A DNA stretch of 5,082 bases from an uncultured Gemmobacter sp. (GCA_937983495.1 CALKAA010000273.1:1-5082); one strand, 5' to 3'; positions 1 to 5,082 are shown, numbered from the stretch's first letter. The notes: generated from the letters alone by a model not told the origin. Numbers and translations: made by a program.

Positions 1-90
1 GTGCGGACCAGCCCGGCCCGGCTGCGCGCGTTCAACTGGACCATGGCGGGTCTGCTGGTCGCCTCGCTCTTGCCGGTGGTGTGGCGGTAG
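1..90 (+). CDS. C-terminal fragment of a LysE/RhtB-family amino-acid exporter (5' truncated)
   Basis: Frame 1 is open from the first base to a TAG at 88-90 and gives 29 residues. The fragment reads RTSPARLRAFNWTMAGLLVA and then SLLPVVWR. A short basic stretch followed by an Asn-x-x-Met and one hydrophobic helix is how many alphaproteobacterial LysE/RhtB translocators end (established family knowledge, recalled and not searched). Those proteins are inner-membrane exporters of amino acids or their analogues, about 200 residues long, so some 170 residues lie outside the window. The gene points toward the minus-strand regulator and is convergent with it. It is not obviously linked to the TRAP operon. 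Another membrane protein with a similar last helix is possible because so little is visible. Confidence 0.6.
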   Translation: MRTSPARLRAFNWTMAGLLVASLLPVVWR

Positions 91-110
91 GGGGACTGGT
101 CGTAAAGCCG

Positions 111-148
111 GGGCCGGGTGGCGGAAACGCAGCGCGTTTCCCCGGCCC
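111..148. terminator. Long bulged stem-loop, possible bidirectional terminator
   Basis: GGGCCGG (111-117) pairs with CCGGCCC (142-148). After a five-base bulge (118-122), GGAAACGC (123-130) pairs perfectly with GCGTTTCC (134-141) around a three-base AGC loop. That makes 15 base pairs in all, starting 20 bases after the stop of the LysE-like gene. No T-tract follows on the plus strand, and on the minus strand only a TTT occurs a few bases later. It is therefore not a textbook intrinsic terminator, although its position between convergent genes supports a 3'-end role. Confidence 0.45.
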
Positions 149-207
149 TGTGGAAACGGTGGGTCAAGACCCGGTCCGCAAGAGCTACAGAGGCCAGAGC
201 CTGCCCC

Positions 208-228
208 GGCGGGGGCGAAGCGCCCGCC
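208..228. terminator. GC-rich stem-loop in the convergent spacer, possible terminator of the minus-strand regulator
   Basis: GGCGGG (208-213) pairs with CCCGCC (223-228). One G-G mismatch (214/222) separates this from an inner GC/GC pair that closes a GAA loop at 217-219. Read on the minus strand the apex is GCTTCGC, a tetraloop-like form common in terminators of high-GC bacteria. It lies about 105 bases past the stop of the minus-strand gene. There is no T-tract on either side. Confidence 0.35.
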
Positions 229-251
229 GATGGCGGGGCGGGCGCTGGCCC

Positions 252-266
252 TGGGCTTCGGGCCCA
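252..266. other. Short TTCGG-loop hairpin
   Basis: TGGGC (252-256) pairs with GCCCA (262-266) around a TTCGG loop. It is one of several hairpins in the convergent spacer and the nearest to the end of the minus-strand regulator. It may add to transcription termination or 3'-end stability; the sequence does not decide this. Confidence 0.3.
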
Positions 267-297
267 CGGCCCGAACTCGCAACCGTTTCAACATGAC

Positions 298-343
298 CTC
301 GGCATTGGTCTCGGCACTGGCCTCGGCCAATCCTACCTCGGCC
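298..343. repeat. Degenerate ~12-bp tandem repeat (CTCGGC core) across the regulator's stop codon
   Basis: The core CTCGGC recurs at 298, 310, 322 and 337, spaced 12, 12 and 15 bases. The first two units, CTCGGCATTGGT and CTCGGCACTGGC, match at 10 of 12 positions. The third, CTCGGCCAATCC, keeps only the first part. The array covers the TAG of the minus-strand regulator (333-335), so it may have arisen by slippage at the gene's 3' end. No function is evident. Confidence 0.45.
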
Positions 344-1190
344 GTCGGAAAAACCGGGACCGGTCATAGAGCCCTTCCAGCCGCTTCAGCCGCGCCTCGG
401 TCTCGGCCCAGCTCAGCGTCTGCACCGCAGCCAGCAGCGTCTCCACCAGCACGGTGATCGACACCATGCTGTCCCAGGCGCTTGGGGCCTCGATATGGGC
501 GCACAGCGTATGGCACGCATGCTGCGCCGCCGGGCTGACCCAGCGGTCGGTGATCAGCACCACCTCGGCCCCCTGCTCCACCGCCAATTCCACCAGTTGC
601 AGCACGCTGTTCTCATACCGCCGGATGTCAAACACCACCAGCACATCGCCTGCCTTCATGTCCAGCAGCGCCGGGGGCCAGGTGTTCGACAGGCCCGACA
701 GCAGCATCACCTCGCGCCGGATCACCTTCATCAACGTCACAAAGTAATCGGCCTGCGCATGGGTGATCCGCCCGCCAATCACATAGACCGCCCGGCCCGG
801 ATCGGCCAGCAGCGCCGCCGCCGCGTCGAACTCGGCATGGTCGATCTGCCCCAGCGTCGCTTGCAAATTCTCCACCACCGCATCGGCAAAGCGGTTGAGG
901 ATATGGGTATCCGGCGCCCCGCCCGCCCAGCGGTCATGCTTGGCCAAGGGCGAGACCAGCATCGCCTCCACCTCCCCCCTCAGCGCGCCCTGGTAATCGG
1001 GATAGCCCTTGTATCCCAGCTTCTGACACAGGCGCACCACCGTGGGCGTCGACACTTCCGAGGCCTTGGCCAGCGCCGTGATCGAGCCCAGCGCCGCCAC
1101 CGGATAGTTTTTCAGGATATGGGTCGCCAATTGCCGCTCGGCCCGCGTCAACTCGGGCAAGGCCGCGCGCATCTGCTCCTCAATGGTCAT
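333..1190 (-). CDS. MurR/RpiR-family transcriptional regulator (HTH plus SIS domain)
   Basis: This complete gene encodes 285 residues, the usual RpiR size. Residues 1 to about 75 form the family's N-terminal HTH domain: LTRAERQLATHIL at 14-26, then a helix-turn-helix at about 37-58 containing the hallmark STPTVVRLCQKLGYKGYPDY (47-66). Residues from about 120 to 255 form a SIS sugar-phosphate-type sensing fold, with a Gly-Gly-Arg turn (139-141), a GDVLVVFDIRRYENSV strand-loop and a VVLITDRWVSPAA stretch. RpiR proteins bind a small ligand, often a phosphorylated sugar or another metabolite, and repress or activate nearby catabolic genes. The start is the ATG at 1188-1190, because homology begins there and AAAGGG lies 7 bases upstream; the open frame's further extension to 2003 runs antisense to the enzyme gene. 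The gene is divergent from the TRAP operon and most likely controls it and itself. The SIS loop lacks the usual Ser-rich phosphate-binding motif, so the ligand may not be a sugar phosphate. Family assignment is firm; ligand unknown. Confidence 0.93.
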   Translation of the reverse strand: MTIEEQMRAALPELTRAERQLATHILKNYPVAALGSITALAKASEVSTPTVVRLCQKLGYKGYPDYQGALRGEVEAMLVSPLAKHDRWAGGAPDTHILNRFADAVVENLQATLGQIDHAEFDAAAALLADPGRAVYVIGGRITHAQADYFVTLMKVIRREVMLLSGLSNTWPPALLDMKAGDVLVVFDIRRYENSVLQLVELAVEQGAEVVLITDRWVSPAAQHACHTLCAHIEAPSAWDSMVSITVLVETLLAAVQTLSWAETEARLKRLEGLYDRSRFFRRPR

Positions 1191-1237
1191 CCTCTGGCCC
1201 TTTCCGACATCTGCCGCTTCATTTAGCACCGGTTGCG

Positions 1238-1281
1238 GAAAATTTTGTAACAGAAATTTTGCATCAGAAAAATTCTTGACA
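1238..1281. promoter_or_regulatory. Three tandem 14-15 bp direct repeats, candidate RpiR operator
   Basis: In the divergent 144-base spacer an AT-rich block stands out from GC-rich surroundings. It contains three consecutive related units: GAAAATTTTGTAACA (1238-1252), GAAATTTTGCATCA (1253-1266) and GAAAAATTCTTGACA (1267-1281). Each opens with GAAA, has a central A/T run and closes with CA. Parts are palindromic (AAAATTTT at 1239-1246). A-tract GAA/TTC-type sites are known for some RpiR-type regulators (recalled for IolR-like proteins). The last unit overlaps the TTGACA box, a position that suits repression. Binding by the adjacent regulator is inference. Confidence 0.5.
1276..1281 (+). promoter_or_regulatory. 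Perfect TTGACA -35 box for the operon; -10 not recognisable
   Basis: TTGACA lies 53 bases upstream of the ATG at 1335 and inside the third tandem repeat. At the expected 16-18 base spacing the sequence is about TGGACGC, which does not resemble TATAAT. Weak -10 elements are common in Rhodobacterales. A housekeeping sigma promoter here is plausible but only half supported. Confidence 0.4.
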
Positions 1282-1334
1282 GAAGCGCCCTGCAAAGTGG
1301 ACGCTTGAGCCAACAACAGGGATGACTCGCAGCA

Positions 1335-2147
1335 ATGACTGCACCAGACACCAACCATAGCGGGCGTTCGGCGCCCGAGGCTCTTGCGTATCCGGCAACC
1401 ATCTTGCCGCAGATCGAGGGGCGCGACCGGGCGGGGAATGTGATCCTCGTCTGTGAACATGCCTCCAACGCGCTGCCGCAGCCCTGGGGCGACCTTGGGC
1501 TGACAGAGGCGCAGCGTGCCGCCCATATCGCCTGGGATCCCGGCGCGCTTGGCCTGATGCGGGGACTGGCGCGGCGGCTCGATGCCACCTGCCTTTCGGC
1601 CACCGCCAGCCGCTTGATCTATGATTGCAACCGTGCGCCCGACATGCCGGGTGCCATGCCCGCCCGGTCGGAAATCCACGATATTCCGGGCAATGCCGCC
1701 ATCACCCCCGCCCAGCGCGCCCAGCGGACCGCAGCCCTCTACATCCCCTTCCACGACGCCCTCCACACCCTGATCGCCGAGCGTATCGCGCTGGGCCGCC
1801 GCCCGGTGATCCTCACCATCCACAGCTTCACGCCCATCTATTTCGGCCAGCCCCGTGCGGTGGAGTTTGGCGTGATCCATGATGCCGACCCGGCCCTGGC
1901 GCAGGCCATCGTGGCCGAGGCCGAGGCCCGCACCTCCCTCAAGACCGGCCTCAACGCCCCCTATTCGGCGGCGGATGACGTGACCCATACGCTGCGCCTG
2001 CACGCCACGCCCTATGGGCTGATCAATGCCATGCTGGAGATCCGCAACGACCTGATCGCCACGCCCGAAGCCGAAGCCGCCATGGCCGATACCCTCGCCC
2101 CGGTGCTGGCCGCCGCCATTTCCGCCCTCCCCCGGAAGGACAGCTGA
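1335..2147 (+). CDS. N-formylglutamate amidohydrolase-family hydrolase (FGase)
   Basis: The protein has 270 residues and fits the FGase family of cytoplasmic metal-dependent amidohydrolases. The type member cleaves N-formyl-L-glutamate to formate and glutamate at the end of one histidine degradation route. Visible family blocks, in order: VCEHASN (39-45), HIAWDPGA (64-71), SRLIYDCNR (92-100), SEIHDIPGN (112-120), YIPFHDAL (136-143), IHSFTP (162-167) and LEIRNDL (234-240). The conserved His, Glu and Asp residues in these blocks are the likely metal and catalytic ligands (inference). The first 29 residues are variable. The start at 1335 is the only in-frame ATG before the conserved part; its best ribosome site, AGGG at 1318-1321, is rather distant (13 bases). 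The stop TGA (2145-2147) overlaps the next gene's ATG by one base. No hut genes are nearby, and the partner is a TRAP transporter, so the true substrate may be another N-formyl or N-acyl amino acid. Confidence 0.85.
   Translation: MTAPDTNHSGRSAPEALAYPATILPQIEGRDRAGNVILVCEHASNALPQPWGDLGLTEAQRAAHIAWDPGALGLMRGLARRLDATCLSATASRLIYDCNRAPDMPGAMPARSEIHDIPGNAAITPAQRAQRTAALYIPFHDALHTLIAERIALGRRPVILTIHSFTPIYFGQPRAVEFGVIHDADPALAQAIVAEAEARTSLKTGLNAPYSAADDVTHTLRLHATPYGLINAMLEIRNDLIATPEAEAAMADTLAPVLAAAISALPRKDS
2136..2140 (+). promoter_or_regulatory. Ribosome binding site of dctQ inside the end of the FGase gene
   Basis: AAGGA sits 6 bases before the ATG at 2147, within the last codons of the upstream gene. 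With the TGATG overlap it fixes the dctQ start and indicates translational coupling. Confidence 0.7.
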
Positions 2148-2692
2148 TGCCGCGCTGGACCATCGCCTTTGTCCATACGATCGACCGGCTGAACTACCGC
2201 GTCGGGCGCTTTGCCATGTATCTGCTGTTCGTGCTGATGGCGGTGCTGATGTGGTCCGCCATCGCCAAGAACGCCTTCACCCCCTCGCTCTGGACGCTGG
2301 AAATGGCGCAGTTCGTCATGGTGGCCTACTATATCCTGGGCGGGCCCTATTCGATGCAACTGGGCAGCCATGTGCGCATGGACCTGTTCTATGCCCGTGG
2401 CTCCCTGCGCCAGAAGGCCTGGACCGATGCCTTCACCGTCTTTGCCCTGCTGATCTATCTCGGCGTGATGATCTGGGGGGCCGCCGACAGCCTCGCCTAT
2501 GCGCTGCAACTGAAATGGCCCGATGACAGCCTGCTGCCGCACATCGGCCGCCTGGAACGCAGCGCCACTGCCTGGCGCCCGCAGATGTGGCCCATCAAGA
2601 CCATCCTCTTTATCGGCTTCGTGCTGATGTTCCTGCAATCGCTGACCTACCTGATCCGCGACATTGCCATCATCCGCGGGAAGGAAATCTGA
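2147..2692 (+). CDS. dctQ: TRAP transporter small permease (DctQ family)
   Basis: The protein has 181 residues, in the normal range for the small membrane subunit of tripartite ATP-independent periplasmic transporters. Four hydrophobic segments are visible, at about 20-40, 52-70, 93-115 and 148-170. The family signature lies around the second segment: W49-T-L-E52, then the GG at 65-66, then HVRMDLFY at 75-82. DctQ packs against DctM in the inner membrane and is needed for sodium-driven uptake of the substrate delivered by the solute-binding protein. The gene overlaps both neighbours by one base (TGATG at 2145-2149 and 2690-2694), so it is co-translated with the enzyme and with DctM. An insertion between segments 3 and 4 (WPDDSLLPHIGRLERSATAW) recalls the subgroup annotated as mannitol/chloroaromatic-type, a label that does not establish the substrate. 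Confidence 0.9.
   Translation: MPRWTIAFVHTIDRLNYRVGRFAMYLLFVLMAVLMWSAIAKNAFTPSLWTLEMAQFVMVAYYILGGPYSMQLGSHVRMDLFYARGSLRQKAWTDAFTVFALLIYLGVMIWGAADSLAYALQLKWPDDSLLPHIGRLERSATAWRPQMWPIKTILFIGFVLMFLQSLTYLIRDIAIIRGKEI
2681..2685 (+). promoter_or_regulatory. Ribosome binding site deciding the dctM start
   Basis: AAGGA lies 6 bases before the ATG at 2692, the same sequence and spacing as at the previous junction. It supports 2692 over the in-frame ATG at 2587, which would add 35 polar residues that overlap dctQ and have no family counterpart. Confidence 0.75.
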
Positions 2693-4035
2693 TGCCGCAG
2701 GAAATGATTGCCCTGCTGATGTTCTCCACCATGCTGGTGATGATGATCACCGGCCAGCGGGTGTTTGGCGTGATCGGTGTGGTGGGCGTCGTCGCCGCCT
2801 TGGCACTTTGGGGCACCGGCGGGCAGGCCATGGGCTTCTCGGCGTCGATGAAGCTGATGAAATGGTATCCGATGCTGACGCTGCCCATGTTCGTCTTCAT
2901 GGGCTATGTCATGAGCGAGACGCGGCTGGCCGAAGACCTTTACAAGATGTTCCACGTCTGGTTCGGCCCGGTGCCGGGGGGGCTGGCCATTGGCACGATC
3001 CTGCTGATGGTGCTGATCTCGGCCATGAACGGCCTCAGCGTCGCGGGCATGGCCATTGGCGCCACCATCGCGCTGCCAGAACTTTTGCGCCGCGGCTACG
3101 ACAAGAAGATGGTCACCGGCACCATTCAGGCCGGATCGTCGCTCGGCATCCTCATTCCGCCCTCGGTGGTGCTGGTGCTTTATGCCATGATCGCCCGCAC
3201 CTCGGTCGGGCAACTCTGGCTCGCAGGGCTGATCCCCGGCCTTGTCATGGCCGTTCTGTTCATCGCCTATATCGCCATCCGCTGCCGCCTGAACCCCAGC
3301 CTCGGCCCGACCCTGCCCCCGGAAGAGCGCGCGCAATATACCCTAGCCGACAAGCTGCGCCTGTTGGGGTCCGGAGTGCTGCCGCTGCTGATCTTCGCGG
3401 CCATGATGGTGCCCTTCATCCGGGGGGAAACCTCGCTCACCGAAAGCTCGGTGATCGGCGTGGGCGTCACCGTGCTGGCCGCCATCGTCAAAGGCCGCTT
3501 CACGCGGCAGGTGTTCGAGGTCGCCACCCGCGAAACCCTCGCCATTTCCTGCATGTTCATGTGGATCATCCTTGCCGCGCTTTCGTTCGGCGCGGTGTTC
3601 GATGGGCTTGGCGCGGTGAAGGCCATCGAAAACCTGTTCGTGGGCCAGATGCACCTGTCGCCCTGGACCATCCTGATCCTGATGCAATTGTCCTTCCTCG
3701 TCATGGGCATGTTTCTGGACGACACCGCCATGCTGGTGATCGTGGCCCCGCTTTATGTGCCGCTGGTGGCCCGGCTTGACCTTGGCATCCCGCCCGATCA
3801 GGTGCTGATCTGGTATGGCGTCCTTTACACCATGACCTGCCAGATCGCCTATCTGACGCCCCCCTTCGGCTATAACCTGTTCCTGATGCGCGCCTTTGCG
3901 CCGCCGGAAATTTCGATGGGCGACATCTACCGCTCGGTCGGCCCCTTCGTGATCCTCATGGTCATCGCGCTGGCGCTGGTGATGGTCTTCCCGCAGCTCG
4001 CGCTTTGGCTGCCGCAACAGTTCAATGTGAAATGA
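2692..4035 (+). CDS. dctM: TRAP transporter large permease (DctM family)
   Basis: The protein has 447 residues, typical for a stand-alone DctM, and is hydrophobic throughout with about 11-12 membrane segments. It belongs to the ion transporter superfamily and forms the sodium-coupled translocation path. Signature blocks are visible: the N-terminal MITGQRVFGVIGVVG helix; WYPMLTLPMFVFMGYVMSET; the first hairpin motif GSSLGILIPPS (148-158); FLDDTAMLVIVAPLY with the paired Asp at 343-344; and QIAYLTPPFGYNLF (384-397) as the second pseudo-symmetric hairpin region. The two Pro-Pro motifs correspond to the re-entrant loops around the sodium and substrate sites in solved TRAP permeases (family knowledge). 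The start at 2692 is set by the ribosome site and the one-base overlap with dctQ. The gene is intact, and a stem-loop follows directly after its stop. Confidence 0.95.
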   Translation: MPQEMIALLMFSTMLVMMITGQRVFGVIGVVGVVAALALWGTGGQAMGFSASMKLMKWYPMLTLPMFVFMGYVMSETRLAEDLYKMFHVWFGPVPGGLAIGTILLMVLISAMNGLSVAGMAIGATIALPELLRRGYDKKMVTGTIQAGSSLGILIPPSVVLVLYAMIARTSVGQLWLAGLIPGLVMAVLFIAYIAIRCRLNPSLGPTLPPEERAQYTLADKLRLLGSGVLPLLIFAAMMVPFIRGETSLTESSVIGVGVTVLAAIVKGRFTRQVFEVATRETLAISCMFMWIILAALSFGAVFDGLGAVKAIENLFVGQMHLSPWTILILMQLSFLVMGMFLDDTAMLVIVAPLYVPLVARLDLGIPPDQVLIWYGVLYTMTCQIAYLTPPFGYNLFLMRAFAPPEISMGDIYRSVGPFVILMVIALALVMVFPQLALWLPQQFNVK

Positions 4036-4057
4036 GGGGGCGGCACGCATCGCCCCC
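4036..4057 (+). terminator. Intercistronic stem-loop between dctM and dctP
   Basis: GGGGGCG (4036-4042) begins right after the dctM stop and pairs perfectly with CGCCCCC (4051-4057) around an eight-base loop. No T-tract follows, and dctP starts 30 bases later in the same direction. Partial attenuation or protection of mRNA ends is therefore more likely than full termination. Such a hairpin could set a different level for the binding protein than for the permeases. Confidence 0.45.
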
Positions 4058-4074
4058 CGCCAAACCCAACCCAC

Positions 4075-4080
4075 GGAGGT
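4075..4080 (+). promoter_or_regulatory. Strong ribosome binding site of dctP
   Basis: GGAGGT, nearly the full anti-Shine-Dalgarno match, lies 7 bases before the ATG at 4088. It is stronger than the two AAGGA sites upstream, which fits the need for more binding protein than permease. Confidence 0.75.
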
Positions 4081-4087
4081 TCCAGAC

Positions 4088-5036
4088 ATGACGACCAGAC
4101 GCAAGTTCCTGACCACCGGTGCCCTGGGGGGTGCCGCGGCCCTGGCCGCCCCCACTGTCCTTTCGGCGCAAGCCCCGATCAAATGGCGCATGCAGACCTA
4201 TGCCGGGGCCGCCTTGGGCGAACAGGTGGTGAAGCCCGCCATCGAGGCTTTCAACCAGATTGCCCAGGGGCAGATGGAGATCGAGCTGTTCTACGCCGAT
4301 CAGATCGTCCCCACCGGCGAGCTGTTCCAGGCGCTGCAAGCGGGCACCATCGACTGCGTGCAATCCGATGATGACAGCATGGCCTCGCCCACCGAGGTCA
4401 CCACCTTCGGCGGCTATTTCCCGCTCGGCCTGCGCTATTCGCTGGATGTGCCGGCGCTGTTCACCAAATACGGGCTCAAGCAGATCTGGGAGGACGAATA
4501 CGCCGCCGTCGGGGTGAAACACATCTCTGCCGGGTCGTGGGACCCCTGCCACTTCTCGACCAAAGACCCGATCAACAGCCTGAAAGACCTTGAGGGCAAA
4601 CGGGTTTTCACCTTCCCCACTGCCGGGCGCTTCCTGTCGCAATTCGGCGTCGTGCCGGTCACCCTGCCTTGGGAAGACATCGAAGTGGCGATGCAAACCG
4701 GCGAGCTCGATGGCATCGCCTGGTCGGGCATCACCGAGGTTTACACCGTGGGCTGGTCCAACGTGACCAACTACTTCCTCACGAACAACATCTCCGGCGC
4801 CTGGATCGGGCATTTCTTTGCCAATATGGAGCGCTGGAACGCCCTGCCGCCGCATCTGCAAAAGCTGCTGGAAGTGTGCTTTGAACAATCGCACTACTAC
4901 CGCCAGCACTGGTATTGGGCCGGCGAGGCCGATCTGCGTCTCAATGGCGGCAAGCTGCAACTGACCACCATTCCGGCCGAGGAATGGAAAACGGTCGAGG
5001 ATGCCGCCGTGAAGTTCTGGGACGAGATCGCCGCCG
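4088..5036 (+). CDS. dctP: TRAP transporter solute-binding protein (DctP family), 3' truncated
   Basis: About 316 residues are genuine; the frame then runs into sequencing adapter and stops falsely at 5057-5059. The N-terminus TTRRKFLTTGALGGAAALAA has a twin-arginine motif (R4-R5-K-F-L) and a hydrophobic stretch, with likely cleavage around SAQA (26-29), so Tat export to the periplasm is probable. The mature part matches the DctP fold: PTGELFQALQAGTIDCVQS; the central GKRVFTFPTAGRF with R172, the usual carboxylate-binding Arg of the family; then LPWEDIEVAMQTGELDG (D208-G209) and an aromatic-rich C-terminal half (HYYRQHWYWAGEADLR). It resembles the branch related to 2-oxo-acid binders (TakP-like), which run to about 350-370 residues, so some 35-50 residues are missing. 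It would present a small carboxylate to DctQM. The ligand is not determined. The start is supported by GGAGGT upstream. Confidence 0.93.
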
Positions 5037-5082
5037 AGATCGGAAGAGCACACGTCTGAACTCCAGTCACTGACCAATCTCG
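5037..5082 (+). other. Illumina TruSeq adapter contamination at the contig end
   Basis: The sequence from 5037 is AGATCGGAAGAGC followed by ACACGTCTGAACTCCAGTCAC (21 bases shared across 5050-5070), which together make up the standard 34-base TruSeq read-1 adapter (5037-5070). Next come the six-base index TGACCA (5071-5076) and the start of the constant tail ATCTCG (5077-5082). The match over all 46 bases to an adapter I know is exact. This DNA is synthetic, so annotation should end at about 5036. The first base or two could also be native, because A-tailing and the preceding GAG blur the exact junction. Confidence 0.98.

Larger units (their letters stand above)
91..332. other. Non-coding convergent spacer, GC-rich and rich in stem-loops
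   Basis: This stretch separates the end of the LysE-like fragment (stop 88-90) from the end of the minus-strand regulator (stop at 333-335). Several frames are open here, but the predicted peptides are low-complexity Arg/Pro/Gly/Ala sequences with no recognisable domain, as expected by chance in very GC-rich DNA. It holds at least three strong stem-loops (111-148, 208-228, 252-266), a small one at 161-172, and a degenerate 12-bp repeat at 298-343. A role in ending transcription from both sides is the likely one. A dispersed intergenic repeat element is the alternative. Confidence 0.6.

Noticed and set aside
495..1226. Plus-strand open frame of 243 codons antisense to the regulator
   Set aside because: Its product is rich in Arg, Gln and His, has no recognisable motif, and lies opposite a clear RpiR-family gene.
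1238..1281. Tandem repeats as a CRISPR array or iteron origin
   Set aside because: The units abut with no unique spacers, number only three and sit in a promoter between divergent genes. No replication gene is present, so an operator is the better reading.
1322..1360. Small plus-strand ORF (ATG at 1322, 12 codons plus TAG) overlapping the FGase start, a possible leader peptide
   Set aside because: Its only ribosome-site-like sequence, AGGG, touches the ATG, leaving no spacing. There is no further sign of translation.
1191..2003. N-terminal extension of the RpiR open frame to 556 residues
   Set aside because: The added part is low-complexity, antisense to the FGase gene and crosses the promoter region. 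RpiR homology and a ribosome site both place the start at 1190.
2664..3779. Plus-strand open frame of 371 codons within dctM
   Set aside because: It is rich in Arg, His and Gly with no domain and is fully overlapped by the well-supported DctM frame.
5057..5059. TGA read as the natural stop of dctP
   Set aside because: It lies inside the sequencing adapter. The family is longer, so the gene is truncated by the contig end.
4022..5077. Long minus-strand open frame of 351 codons antisense to dctP
   Set aside because: Its N-terminus is translated adapter, and the rest is the antisense of a clear DctP gene. Long antisense frames are expected in GC-rich DNA with biased codon use.

Overview
The window reads as a short draft or metagenome contig from a high-GC alphaproteobacterium, most likely of the Rhodobacterales (Rhodobacter/Gemmobacter/Tabrizicola-like). 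The basis is strong G/C third-position bias, the style of the proteins, and a TRAP transporter operon with an RpiR regulator. This placement is inference from composition and protein character; no search was run.

Layout: (1) 1-90 is the C-terminal tail of a plus-strand gene resembling LysE/RhtB amino-acid exporters. (2) 91-332 is a non-coding convergent spacer with several GC-rich stem-loops. (3) 333-1190 on the minus strand is a complete MurR/RpiR-family regulator (HTH plus SIS domain). (4) 1191-1334 is a divergent control region holding an AT-rich patch of three tandem 14-15 bp repeats that ends in a perfect TTGACA box. (5) 1335-5036 on the plus strand is a four-gene operon: an N-formylglutamate amidohydrolase-family enzyme, then TRAP small permease (DctQ), TRAP large permease (DctM) and TRAP solute-binding protein (DctP, truncated). 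The first three genes are joined by two identical TGATG stop/start overlaps, each with the same AAGGA ribosome binding site. DctP follows after a 52-base gap with a stem-loop and its own strong ribosome binding site.

The simplest reading is a substrate-responsive uptake and hydrolysis locus. DctP would capture a small carboxylate in the periplasm (possibly after Tat export), DctQM would import it with the sodium gradient, the FGase-family enzyme would hydrolyse an N-formyl or related amide, and the divergent RpiR protein would sense a metabolite and act on the repeats. N-formylglutamate or another N-formyl/N-acyl amino acid is a reasonable guess for the substrate but is not shown by the sequence.

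The last 46 bases (5037-5082) are not biological. They match the Illumina TruSeq adapter followed by the index TGACCA. The real contig ends at about 5036, so the apparent stop of dctP and the adapter-derived start of a long minus-strand ORF are artefacts. I found no CRISPR array, tRNA, rRNA, insertion sequence or clear novel defence system.
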